Shown here piece by piece: positions 54,883-64,000 of a DNA stretch of 64,000 nt (position 1 is its first letter; each line of letters starts with the position of its first letter). The stretch comes from Nephrocerus scutellatus (Eukaryota; Arthropoda; Insecta; Diptera; Pipunculidae): positions 134,198,277 through 134,262,276 of the forward strand of contig OX352761.1 in assembly GCA_947095585.1 (NCBI GenBank), written 5' to 3'. Made by a program: the position numbers and the translations under genes. The notes under the pieces were generated by a model that was given only the letters and a program-made list of their open reading frames with translations, made no database searches and was not told the origin of the DNA.

Positions 54883-57870
54883 TTACTCTATGCCTTCTGC
54901 ATCTTCTGCTGCTGCTGATCGCCTTATCTTTTCGATTCTTCGCAGCTCGTTTTGCACATTCGTTATGAATACACACACTTCTGTCCACTTACCCTCAGAT
55001 CTCAGCATTTCTTCTAACAGGACTTGTGGACTTGGCAGGCTGCTTCTCCATTCTCTGAAGCGTCCGCATTGGAAAATCGCATGCTCCGTATCTTCTTCCA
55101 GTTCCGGACAATCTGGGCAAAAAGGTGAGCTATCGTGTCCAAATCTATAAAGATATCTTCGATAGCCGCCATGGCCTGACAGAAACTGCGTAAATTGGTA
55201 ATTGCAGTTACCGTGAGATCGGTTTGTCCAATTCTCTATATTCGGGATCAGTTTGTGGGTCCATCTTCCTTTCAAACTTATGTCCCACCTGGCTTGCCAT
55301 ACAGCCATTGAGGTGGCCTTTTCTTCTTCTTTGATCATTTTGATTGATCGTTGGTCCGGATGTGATAAGGCTCTTCTATTGTAGATCCTAAGCATTTCAT
55401 CTGCGAGGATGTCTACTGGAACCATTCCTGCTATAACGAGGGCCGCATCATCGGAGATCGTTCGGAACCCGCTGATCGTCCTTAGTGCACTGAGTCTGTA
55501 TATAGACGAGAGGTTTCTTCTTATTTCTTTAGTCACCAGTGCCTCCGCCCAAACTGGGGCTGCGTACAGGAGGACTGAGCTAACTACTCTGGACATTAGG
55601 ACCCTCCTTGGATATCCTGGTCCTCCGACATTTGGCAGTATCCGAGATAATGCTGCCTGCATCTGCGACGCCTTTCTGCTAGAATAGTCCACGTGTATTT
55701 TAAAACGGAGCCTATTGTCAAGCATTACTCCTAGGTATTTGACAAAATCCTTTGATCTAATAGTCTGGTTACCAACTCGTATATTTATGTATTCTATATT
55801 TTTCCGGCTGGTAATCAGGACTGCTTCCGTTTTATGGTCGGCTAATTCTAAACCGACGGATACTAGCCATTTTTTGATTTGGCCAACTGCTTCATTCGTG
55901 GCTGACTCTATTCCATTGATTGTCTTTGACACTGTGACAACGGCGATGTCGTCAGCGAATCCAAATATTTGTACGCCTGGTGGTAATGCTAGTCTTAGAA
56001 CTCCATCGTACATTATATTCCATAGAAGGGGACCCAGCACCGATCCTTGTGGGACTCCTGCGGAGACGTTATAGTACTTTGTACCCTCATTGGTTTCGTA
56101 CCTCAACCTTCTATAACTTAAGTAGCTTGACACTATCTTCCTTATATAGTATGGTGCATCCATTCTGGCGAGTGATCTTCTTATTGAGGACCATTTTGCA
56201 GAGTTAAAGGCGTTTTTTATGTCCAGTGTCACTACTGCACAATATTCCTTTGTGCCCCACCGCCATCTTTTTCCTTCAATCGCATTCTTTGCTATATTGA
56301 CCACCGCCTTTATGGCGTCGACGGTCGAGCGCGATTTTCGAAACCCGAACTGATGATCTGACAGTGCTCCTTTATTATCCGCTATATTAAGCAATCTGTC
56401 ATATATGATCCGCTCGAGTATCTTTCCCATTGTATCTAGTAGACATATTGGGCGGTACGATGATGGTTCGCCCGGTGGTTTGTTTCCCTTTGGAAGCAAT
56501 ACTAAATGCTGCAGTTTCCAAGGTTCAGGGAAAACTCCTTCATCTAGACACTGTTGCATGCATGTCATGAACATGTCCGGCCTACTTCGGATGGCGGCTT
56601 TCAATGCTTTATTAGGAATGCCATCGGGTCCAGGAGCTTTGTTGTCTCGTATTCTTTTACTTGCGTTCACGAGTTCATCAACTGTTAGCCTTGGAATACT
56701 TTCTGTGCTAATTTCTCTTATTATGTTGCACATAGTATATGGTCCTTTCGGAAATAGGTGTTCTACGATGGACCTAAGCTTTGTTGGGCATGATATTTGC
56801 GGGGTCTTACAGCCTTTTAGCTTTGCCATAACTATTTTGTATGCTGTGCCCCAGGGATTGATGTCCGCCTCGTCACATAGTCGTTTGAAGCACTTCGACT
56901 TGCTTTCTTTGATTGCATTTTTTAAATTTCGTCTAGCTAATCTTAGCATATCAAGACGTTCTTGAATGTCTGATCCCCTTCTTGATCGCTGCACTCTACG
57001 TCTGGCTTGTAAGCAGGCAGCTCTCAGTGCTTTTATCTGCTCATTCCACCAGTAGCAGTGTTCACCTCTCTTGCTAGGTCTTCTCCTGGGCATAGCTGCG
57101 TCGCACGCTGTAGTGATTATACTGGTAAGTTGTTGCGACAGGATCTCAGATGTTCCGCTTTCGATTAGGAAGCTTGAGTTTATGATTTCCTCAAACATTT
57201 CTTTATCAAGGAACTTGTCTTTCCATTTAGGTCCCCCTAATTTTGGGCGTTGCACGGCTTTTTTTTCTTTAATTTCAATTACAATCGCCTGGTGGTCGCT
57301 GTGCGTATAGTCTTCGCTGACGCGCCATTTTATCATCCGCAGGAGGGAACTGCTAGCGAAGGTAATATCGATGATCGATCCCCTTCCTGCTTTGCGATAC
57401 GTATTTGCTCGTCCCGTGTTAGCTATGCCTATATTTAATGAGGCGAAAGATTCTAGCAGATAATGTCCTCTGATATTAGTAAATCTGCTGCCCCAGTCTG
57501 TTGCCCAGGCATTGAAGTCTCCGCCTATAACCACTGGAGCTCTTCCTCGAGCATCGGCCGTTAAATTTTCTATCATTGCTGAGTATTCGCTCATCGTCCA
57601 GCTGGGTCTTGCGTAACAACTATAAAAGTTGATTCCATTTATTTTTGCCCGTACGAAGCCCTCCGCCTGCCCGTCTACATCTTGGAAGGCATGTCTCCCG
57701 CAAATCCATATTGCAGCTTTTTCTGTTTTGTCACATGCCCAAGCGTTGATGTCACGAGATTTGTACGGTTCGCTTATTAAAATTATGTCCGCTCTCTCGT
57801 CTTTAGCCGTCTGTGACAGGATATCCTGTGCTATCTCGCAGTGATTTAGGTTTATCTGGATAACCTTCAT
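54883..57870 (-). CDS. R1-clade LINE ORF2: endonuclease and reverse transcriptase
   Basis: 995 aa, uninterrupted. The APE-type endonuclease fills about residues 1-200, with 'INLNH' (6-10), 'SEP' (33-35), 'GGDFNAW' (116-122) and the catalytic 'SDH' (191-193). The reverse transcriptase follows: 'YRPICLLDTMGKILER', 'HQFGFRKSRSTVDAI', 'VVTLDIKNAFNSAKW', 'SAGVPQGSVLGPLLW' and the active-site FADD at 638-641. Near ~915-935 a Cys/His cluster 'CPDCPELEEDTEHAIFQC' is the C-terminal knuckle usual in R1/Jockey LINEs. There is no RNase H. The protein would nick the target, prime on it and copy the element's RNA. Its start overlaps the ORF1 stop in ATGA, so translation is probably by re-initiation. All catalytic residues I can judge are present. 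Confidence 0.93.
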   Translation of the reverse strand: MKVIQINLNHCEIAQDILSQTAKDERADIILISEPYKSRDINAWACDKTEKAAIWICGRHAFQDVDGQAEGFVRAKINGINFYSCYARPSWTMSEYSAMIENLTADARGRAPVVIGGDFNAWATDWGSRFTNIRGHYLLESFASLNIGIANTGRANTYRKAGRGSIIDITFASSSLLRMIKWRVSEDYTHSDHQAIVIEIKEKKAVQRPKLGGPKWKDKFLDKEMFEEIINSSFLIESGTSEILSQQLTSIITTACDAAMPRRRPSKRGEHCYWWNEQIKALRAACLQARRRVQRSRRGSDIQERLDMLRLARRNLKNAIKESKSKCFKRLCDEADINPWGTAYKIVMAKLKGCKTPQISCPTKLRSIVEHLFPKGPYTMCNIIREISTESIPRLTVDELVNASKRIRDNKAPGPDGIPNKALKAAIRSRPDMFMTCMQQCLDEGVFPEPWKLQHLVLLPKGNKPPGEPSSYRPICLLDTMGKILERIIYDRLLNIADNKGALSDHQFGFRKSRSTVDAIKAVVNIAKNAIEGKRWRWGTKEYCAVVTLDIKNAFNSAKWSSIRRSLARMDAPYYIRKIVSSYLSYRRLRYETNEGTKYYNVSAGVPQGSVLGPLLWNIMYDGVLRLALPPGVQIFGFADDIAVVTVSKTINGIESATNEAVGQIKKWLVSVGLELADHKTEAVLITSRKNIEYINIRVGNQTIRSKDFVKYLGVMLDNRLRFKIHVDYSSRKASQMQAALSRILPNVGGPGYPRRVLMSRVVSSVLLYAAPVWAEALVTKEIRRNLSSIYRLSALRTISGFRTISDDAALVIAGMVPVDILADEMLRIYNRRALSHPDQRSIKMIKEEEKATSMAVWQARWDISLKGRWTHKLIPNIENWTNRSHGNCNYQFTQFLSGHGGYRRYLYRFGHDSSPFCPDCPELEEDTEHAIFQCGRFREWRSSLPSPQVLLEEMLRSEGKWTEVCVFITNVQNELRRIEKIRRSAAAEDAEGIE

Positions 57871-59240
57871 ACTTTTCTGCTGGCGATAGCTCTCCTAAAG
57901 ACTGGGCATTTGCTGCTGCCCGCTACATGCTTCGCATCTTCTGGGTGTTCCTTTCTACAGAACATGCACGAAGGCTCCTTTGCGCAAGACTTAGCTATGT
58001 GGCCCTCATCCCCACATCTTCTACACAACTTGGAGCGATCTTCTCCGTTTTTACACTGCTTGGCAATGTGCCCAAATTCCAGGCATTTGAAGCACTTTTT
58101 GAGGAGTGTCCGTTCGCGGATGCGACACACTACCCACCCGATTTTTATCTTCTGTACTTCCAGCAGCTTCTTTGCTTTTGCATTTGGAAGGCTGATAGTC
58201 GCCGTTTGGGTTCCACCATATGCTTTCCTCAGCGATATAAAACCTGACGGTGTGACGTCTTCGACTCCGGCTTGGACTTCGATTGATTCACAAATGTCTT
58301 CTTTTGTGGTGATCTCATCGATGTCTTTCAGCTCGATGCTAGTGCGTTGGGTGAGGGTTCTTACGTTTGCTTGTTCGCCTAACGCCTCACTTATGACGCT
58401 TTTAAATTCCGCTGTCTTGTCACTTGTCTCCTTCAATTGAATTAAGAGGTCACCTTTTTGTGTCCTTCTGATCCTAGATACTGCTTTTCCAATTGTTTCT
58501 AGTTTTGGATCAGCCTTCACGTTGCGCAATATCTGCGCATAGGATATTTCGCCCTTCGCTTCTATGACTATGGCGTCAGGTCTTGCCTTTCTTATAGTTG
58601 GCTTTTGTTTTACGGCGGACTTCTTGGCAGATGCGTCTGACTTCACTTTATTTTTAGTTTTAGCGACGACTTTTGTCCATTCGCCTTCTCCAGTTTTTTT
58701 AACATTTTTAATACCCTTTTCCTGGGTTTTTTCTTCCGTCGCTATTACCATAGGCTTACGTGAGGACTGGCGTTGCTCTTGCCTCCGCTTTGGATTCGGC
58801 GTTTCGCTGTGGATAGGCTGCTTCCTTTTTTGCTCCATTGAAGCTTTGAGCCATGGAGAGGTTTGAGATGAGGTGTGATTAACCATCTTCTCCTGAGTCT
58901 TCTTGTTATTAATGTAGATAGCCGATAACTCATAGAGGTTTTTAATGCTATCAATCGCATCCCGCATGGCTTGATGGATGGAACGTCTTTTTCCATCTTC
59001 CAACATTTCTACCAGTCCCTTGATCTGCTCTCCTAGTTTATGAAAGTCAGATTTGCCGGGGCTGGCTTCCTTTATCACCTTTCTTGTTTCCGGTGATTCG
59101 CGCCTTTGTGACGTTTGGGCCACTGGTGATCTCGCCATCTTCGAACTCCTTTTAAAAGAATTCACATTCTCCTCTCCTACAACTCCTTCTACTTCTCCTC
59201 CTCCTAAATTCTGGGAATTCATTGTAAATTGGGTCCCCAC
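57867..59240 (-). CDS. R1-clade LINE ORF1: gag-like RNA-binding protein
   Basis: 457 aa, uninterrupted. The N-terminal half is basic and hydrophilic, with many Lys/Arg/Ser/Thr. The middle (~230-370) holds the conserved ORF1 fold region ('SRIRRTQKGDLLIQLKE'). The C-terminus (~380-445) has zinc knuckles: 'CFKCLEFGHIAKQC' and 'CRRCGDEGHIAKSC' are exact CX2CX4HX4C, and a third 'CMFCRKEH' diverges. It would coat the element's RNA and help target it to the chromosome. It starts about 670 bp inside the element. Confidence 0.9.
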   Translation of the reverse strand: MGTQFTMNSQNLGGGEVEGVVGEENVNSFKRSSKMARSPVAQTSQRRESPETRKVIKEASPGKSDFHKLGEQIKGLVEMLEDGKRRSIHQAMRDAIDSIKNLYELSAIYINNKKTQEKMVNHTSSQTSPWLKASMEQKRKQPIHSETPNPKRRQEQRQSSRKPMVIATEEKTQEKGIKNVKKTGEGEWTKVVAKTKNKVKSDASAKKSAVKQKPTIRKARPDAIVIEAKGEISYAQILRNVKADPKLETIGKAVSRIRRTQKGDLLIQLKETSDKTAEFKSVISEALGEQANVRTLTQRTSIELKDIDEITTKEDICESIEVQAGVEDVTPSGFISLRKAYGGTQTATISLPNAKAKKLLEVQKIKIGWVVCRIRERTLLKKCFKCLEFGHIAKQCKNGEDRSKLCRRCGDEGHIAKSCAKEPSCMFCRKEHPEDAKHVAGSSKCPVFRRAIASRKV

Positions 59241-59904
59241 TCAAAGCCGTTATCAATGCTCGGGTGTGTAGTCACCTATGGATCCCATGGTTATCTATGC
59301 AAGCAGTGAGGCCATGCGGGGGTTGACACGAGCCCTTATGGGGTCTTGTGTTCAGAGCCAGATCAGTGTAAGACAGGAATTTTTCATCTGTACCTACACC
59401 ACTAACTTAATAGCGACGAAACATTGAGCGTACTTTGAGTCCTGCCAGGGTTTTAACGGGACGGGGGCGCCGGTAGCATTAGCCTGAAAGCCATTTCAGC
59501 AAAATTTCACTCTTGCCTACTCAGGTAACAGAATACCACAGACGTCAGCCCAAGAGTTGACAAATCAAAATGATTGCTTCCAGTATACCATAATTAAGAC
59601 CTTACTGGGCTCAGTCTTAATACATTCATTGAATGCCGCGCTCCCTCGTTGGCCGCGGCTTTTCCTCCGGGCGGGTTGGGAGTTATACCGCTCCTACTCG
59701 GTCGTCAGAGCCTCGGCGAGCAGGTTTTTTCCATGCAAGAGAGGTTGACAGTGACTTCTTCTCCGCCGTAACCCTGGCTAGGGCCCCTCACATGGTACTA
59801 TCACCCGGGGCAGGTGAACCAAGGTTTGTTGACGTGGTTTTACTCCCCGGACTAGGGCCCGTGGGGTTGTCAGACCCAACACTCTACTTCAGAGTGCCCT
59901 TGCG

Positions 59905-59907
<3 letters not shown>

Positions 59908-59976
<69 letters not shown>
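59908..59976. repeat. (TG)n microsatellite at LINE 5' end
   Basis: About 34 uninterrupted TG units directly next to the element's 5' end; continues the array found at the 3' end. Confidence 0.97.
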
Positions 59977-59978
<2 letters not shown>

Positions 59979-60051
59979 CCCCGATTAGAGAATTTACAAG
60001 AAAAATTTTAATTTTTATGGGTTGTTTTTTTTTGAATAATAAACTTAAAGT

Positions 60052-60282
60052 TTTGTGGCTCTAGTGGTAAGTGCGATGGACTATTGATCGGGAGGTTCGA
60101 AGTTTGAACACCATAAAGCTTTTTCACGGTCCCACCTCTCGCAAATGTCTGACAAACGACCGAGAGTAACCGTAATGGAAAGTTTCAGATAAGGCTTAAA
60201 AAAATGCAACCATTTGTTTGAAAAAATATAACACGCACTACACGAATGATGGCGACAAGCCAGGCCCGCTTAATATTATTAT
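60052..60282 (+). mobile_element. tRNA-headed SINE, copy 3
   Basis: Starts near GTGGCTCTAGTGGTAAGTGC (A box); worn B box GGAGGTTCGAAGTTTG; then AGCTTTTTCACGGTCCCACC, GACAAACGACCGAGAGTAAC and the tail GCACTACACGAATGATGGCG, ending at (ATT)n. Confidence 0.72.
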
Positions 60283-60289
60283 TATCAAA

Positions 60290-60607
60290 CTTTAAAAAAA
60301 AGTTCTGTAGTAAAAAGATTTATTTATTACTTTATTTCAACCAGAAAGAAAGAGAGAAGAAGTTATTTACTAGTCTTACATCTATATAAATAAAATAAAT
60401 TTTGTGCGGTTTTTTTTTACAGAAACTCATATTTCCCAATCGATTTTTATGAAATTTTTAATGTATATTATTGGCAGATGAAGGAAGGTTATAGGCTATA
60501 GAGCTATAGTATATAGTATAGTTAACTGTTAATACCAACCTCATTTACAAAACGTTTTTTATGAAATTTTCAATGTAAATTATTGGAAGGTTATAGTACA
60601 CGCCCGT
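60290..60607. other. AT-rich spacer, repetitive character
   Basis: Contains two similar stretches (TTTTTATGAAATTTTTAATG and TTTTTTATGAAATTTTCAATG) ~110 bp apart, each followed by ATTATTGG and a GGTTATAG word. Probably repeat debris; no gene. Confidence 0.4.
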
Positions 60608-60985
60608 GCACCGCCGTGGCTCAGTGGATAAATGCATGGCTTCTGAGCAGGAGGTTCGTGGTTCGAATCCCAGTAACACCAAAAGTATTTTTCACTGTAT
60701 CCCACCTCTCGCGAGTGTCTGTCAAACGTCCGATAGTAATAACTTATTACAGAAAGCTTCACTATTCGCCGTTCGGATACGGCATTAAATTGTAGGTCCC
60801 TTCCATTTGTGTGCAAAAACATATAGATATAAACCAAGAAGTAAAATAATAATAAAAATAATTGAAGTGATTGGTCAAATTATTATATTTGAATAATAAT
60901 ATATGCACAACACAAATGGTCGCGAGAAGCTACACCTTGGACCGCAACGGTCTGTCGCGCCGCATATTATTATTATTATAGTACA
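60608..60985 (+). mobile_element. tRNA-headed SINE, copy 4, best A and B boxes
   Basis: A box TGGCTCAGTGG at 60617-60627 and B box GGTTCGAATCC at 60660-60670 have tRNA-like spacing. Body: AAGTATTTTTCACTG, CAAACGTCCGATAG, AAGCTTCACTATTCGCC, GGTCCCTTCCATTTG. After an AT-rich insert of ~70 bp the tail resumes (GCACAACACAAATGGTCGCG) and ends with (ATT)n. Confidence 0.78.
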
Positions 60986-62100
60986 CCCCCACCCTGCGGT
61001 GGTAAGAAGATGGCTGGGGTTCATGTTCGGGTTTGGCCCTCCAGCTTGCTATGTAATAAGTTATAACGTTTTTAGTGGGCTAAAGAGTGACAACAAAAAG
61101 CATTTGAAAATGTTTTTTTTTACATATATGACTCACAATTTGTTCTTTGTTATTTGTAAAAAATGTATGTACCTACAATATCTGAAATGAATTTTCGTAA
61201 AAATAATCAACATACTTTGTAAGTGTACTTGTATGTATATCTTCGAATATAAAAAGTATACCCGCTCATGCATACAGTCCTACTAAACAAAACGTGCTGC
61301 GGTAATTTATAAACTTCAGTTTAATTTGTGCCCCCCATTCAATGATTACGTATCTTAATGCACGCGCGTTAATATACAAATGCATGTATAGATATGTGCA
61401 CTCGGTATGCTTTAGGTACATTCTAAGGTAAGTATCAGTCGATGTAAGTATAATCTGGTTAGTACTGCAAAAATAAACCATATATTAATAAAAGATACGT
61501 ACATGTATATACTATACACATCCAGTATCGAATAGTCAAATGTCGAGTCAATGCTTTGAGAACACATCTCAAAATGCATACTTATATAAATGTTTGTACC
61601 TATGTTCTATATATGCCAAATAGTATGTGCAAATGATATTAAGAATTCCTTTAACGTTAAAATTACAAAATAAGAAAGGAAAGAAAATGAAGAGCAACAC
61701 AAAAATGCAAAACAAATTAATAAAACCAAATACGAACTAAGAAAAAAAATCAAGTGAATAAGAAAAAACATCTATATCTTTATAAGTACAGCGAAGTGGC
61801 CAACGGCGTCCAGCAACAAAGCCTATTGAGCTGACCGCAAGCGCAGCGCACCTACCTAAAGAGAGCGTCCGATCAACCCACTTATTATATACACATCCGA
61901 CATCCGAGTCCGACGTCCAAGAAAAAGTTCGGTCTTCTTTGCTGTTCAGAGAAGATGCCACTGGTTACCCTTTTACCCGTGCTTTTCTCCATATGTGTGT
62001 TAAAAGCTATTTCATTAGGGTAACTCCGATGCTCAATTGAACGGTGATCAGTTCTGGCCAGATTATTACTGCATAAGGATCGGTGCGTCTATGCGCCAGT
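60986..62100. other. AT-rich intergenic DNA
   Basis: No supported gene; base composition becomes more balanced after about 61780. Confidence 0.4.
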
Positions 62101-62120
62101 CGTCAGTTGTGCACGCACAG

Positions 62121-62550
62121 TATTTATAAAGGAACGCGGTGTGCCAATGAATAATGATGGCTTTAGTATAATGGTTCGACGGACACGTTGTTTCGTTTGG
62201 TCAGCAACAGCTTCAGTTCAGTTGCCCCTATTCGTTGTTTTGTATTTTTGCTCGGTTACTCGAATGTAGATGTGGTGTTGCTAGAGTGACATCAGGACAG
62301 GTCTGTTGCAACTGTGGACGATTACAACTCATTCAGTTGAAGACGTGAATTGTTCGTGTTCGCATTTAAGTAGTGACGTCGCGTTCTTTGGGTATCGGTA
62401 TATTGACTTGTATCTGGTATTTTTGCATATTACTGCGTTGGCTTCGTAATGCGACGACAATAGCACCGTCGCACCATCAATATCTATTCGTCTTAATTGT
62501 TCTTGAATGTCGACAAACGTGATTCATTTGAAACGCCGCACTTTGATTAA
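62121..62550 (+). promoter_or_regulatory. Possible promoter and noncoding first exon
   Basis: TATTTATAAAGG at 62121-62132 looks like a TATA box in a locally GC-richer stretch. TCAGTT words, like the insect initiator, lie at about 62210 and 62330, further than the ideal 30 bp. At 62550 ATTAAAGTAAGAAC offers a splice donor. There is no long ORF between, so it would be a 5' UTR exon of a gene to the right. Weak evidence. Confidence 0.25.
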
Positions 62551-63599
62551 AGTAAGAACTTCAAACCTTTTGATGATTTGATGCAATGCAATACTCCTTC
62601 AGCGCACTAAATGATTGAAGTAAACAATTTCCAAAAAGACAAAAAATAAAACAATCGCCAATTGATCGCGGAGTAGTGCAAAATTTAAATTTTAAACGGT
62701 AGACGACATTTAGCAGACATTGAGATCCTCATTATATTTAGGTCTAAGAGTCTATCTAAATGATGTGCGAGAATATTACCGGTGTCTGAATATCTGCTAA
62801 ACAACAGTTGTTTTGTGTTACTCATACGCCTCAGGATATTTAAAATTTTAGCACAGCATTGGAGACTGTGCCTGTGGATATTTTTTAATTTGTTAAAAAG
62901 TTGATTTTATTCTTTGATAAACGGGTTAATGAATAACATAATTTTTGTGCGTGACTTCAGGAGTTTATGAGCGGACTGAAAATTCGAATCTGTGTTGATT
63001 TATATGCATATATCTAAAGTATGCAGTCTTAGAACTAATAACTGAAAATGTGTCGATGTTTTATAATTAGATTTGTAACACTCGTAGGTACATGTCAAAT
63101 GGTATTATAAATCAATTCAATCGCAGTCCGATCAGATCAATGTTATCAACGATTACTCTAAATGTTTAGTTTGGTTTTTGTTTACATTCTCTTTGCAAAT
63201 TTGCTTAACTTTGCATTCCAAAAAAAAAATGTTTTTTTTGATTCATCCGTTTTAGGCAATAACCTCCTGAACATTCATTAATTATCATTTTTGTCTTGCC
63301 TGTCTTACAAGAGGTCCAATCTTAGTCTCCCTCAAGAAACACTGCGGTTCACTAGATTAGAAGCACAACATTTTGGGACATAAAATTGATATTCCTCCAG
63401 AAAACAAAAACAAATGATGGTGAACGTTAGATTAGTTTGTGGGTAAGTTTTAAAAAATATTCAGAGCAAGATAATGGTGCATTAGAGACATTTTTTCCAT
63501 TTGAGTCATAATGGCATTTAAATCGGCTCAAAAGATTGGAAAAAATTCAGTTTTTGGTTTTTTTACGAACATTGATTTTTTATTTGAGAACCCGAAAAC
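62551..63599. other. AT-rich DNA, nothing recognised
   Basis: No supported ORF or repeat; if the exon above is real this is its intron. Confidence 0.35.
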
Positions 63600-63850
63600 T
63601 GTAGAATCGACACTAATATGGATTCTTTTTCGCCAAAATATCAATATTCGATGCGGAAATTGTTGTTTTTATGTTTCTACCAACGATATCGATATCAATA
63701 TCGTTTGCGTAAGCCAGTATCTGAATGGACTTATAGAGGATTGTTCCTCTCGCCGTTACGTCAGAGTCTCGGATCACTTTCTCCAATGCCAGGTTGAAGA
63801 GTACGCAGGCCAGTCCATCCACTTGTCGGAGTCCGTTATTTATGTTAAAT
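63600..63850 (-). mobile_element. RTE-like LINE reverse-transcriptase core fragment
   Basis: Reversed it reads 'MDGLACVLFNLALEKVIRDS', then 'TILYKSIQILAYANDIDI' and 'VGRNIKTT', the RT segment QGD.LS.LLFN.ALE and the catalytic box, with ANDID where YADD/FADDID is usual. The first catalytic Asp is thus replaced by Asn, a sign of decay. Probably the same family as 50398-51330, upstream part of the ORF. Confidence 0.7.
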
Positions 63851-64000
63851 GGGCTTGATAGTGTTCCGTGATCCCGGATGCTGTCTTTCTTGATGATGCA
63901 ATCGGAGCATCACACCACCAAGATAGTGGTCCGATTCGACCGACGACGGCACCTCGGTACGTTCGTACCGTCATCAGGTTCGGGTTTTGGCGGCGGTTTA

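Larger units (their letters stand above)
54676..59907 (-). mobile_element. Intact R1-clade LINE inserted in (TG)n
   Basis: A 5.2-kb element on the minus strand: 5' UTR (59907-59241), ORF1, ORF2, a 3' UTR of ~190 bp and a ~14-nt poly-A. It is bounded on both sides by (TG)n (54636-54675 and 59908-59976), so it interrupts one microsatellite. R1-clade LINEs are known for site-specific insertion; within this clade the Waldo and Mino groups use AC-type simple repeats. Both ORFs are open end to end, so the copy is young. Confidence 0.9.

Noticed and set aside
60608..60680. Possible tRNA gene (A and B boxes)
   Set aside because: The stems do not look complete and the same head occurs in several dispersed copies with a shared body, so it is a SINE head.
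61737..61961. 74-codon minus ORF near the window's right part
   Set aside because: No family features; lies in a region that looks like upstream regulatory DNA.

Overview
The window reads as nuclear DNA of a fly (Diptera). Introns are short (50-90 bp) with GT-AG borders, intergenic DNA is AT-rich, and R1-clade, I/Jockey-type, RTE-like, gypsy and mariner remnants are abundant together with small SINEs and MITEs. The genes have clear fly counterparts; a tephritid or other acalyptrate fly is my best guess, but no species can be named from the sequence.

Host genes in order: the 3' half of rootletin (1164-4381, +); mitochondrial GatB (14500-16615, -, nine exons, 517 aa); Tsc1/hamartin (24261-29090, +, eight exons, 1162 aa); Cog3 (34512-37716, +, seven exons, 710 aa); and a secreted NPC2/ML-domain protein (41351-47242, +, four exons, 174 aa) whose introns are filled with transposon debris. 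All five reconstruct with frame-consistent splice junctions. They do not form an operon-like unit; their roles are ciliary rootlet, mitochondrial Gln-tRNA synthesis, TOR control, Golgi tethering and sterol/lipid binding.

Two independent local amplifications flank GatB. (1) 4362-10329 holds five tandem ~1193-bp units that begin inside the last rootletin exon and end in an RTE-like fragment; the break lies in an 8-bp microhomology. A second 1229-bp duplication follows, with one edge inside a MITE. (2) 17313-25311 holds three tandem copies of the Tsc1 promoter plus exons 1-3 and the start of exon 4. Only the third copy is joined to the rest of Tsc1. Copy 1 keeps an open 287-aa N-terminal reading frame and copy 2 is frameshifted.

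The right half (38-64 kb) is mostly mobile DNA: a palindromic hairpin, two copies of a repeat carrying a GGTCTTGAG minisatellite, tRNA-headed SINEs, an unclassified dispersed repeat ('family A'), LINE and mariner corpses, and one intact 5.2-kb R1-clade LINE (54676-59907, -). Both LINE ORFs are open. It sits exactly between two blocks of (TG)n, inside a family A copy, as expected of a microsatellite-targeting R1-clade element. The last 2 kb may hold the promoter and 5' noncoding exon of a gene lying to the right.
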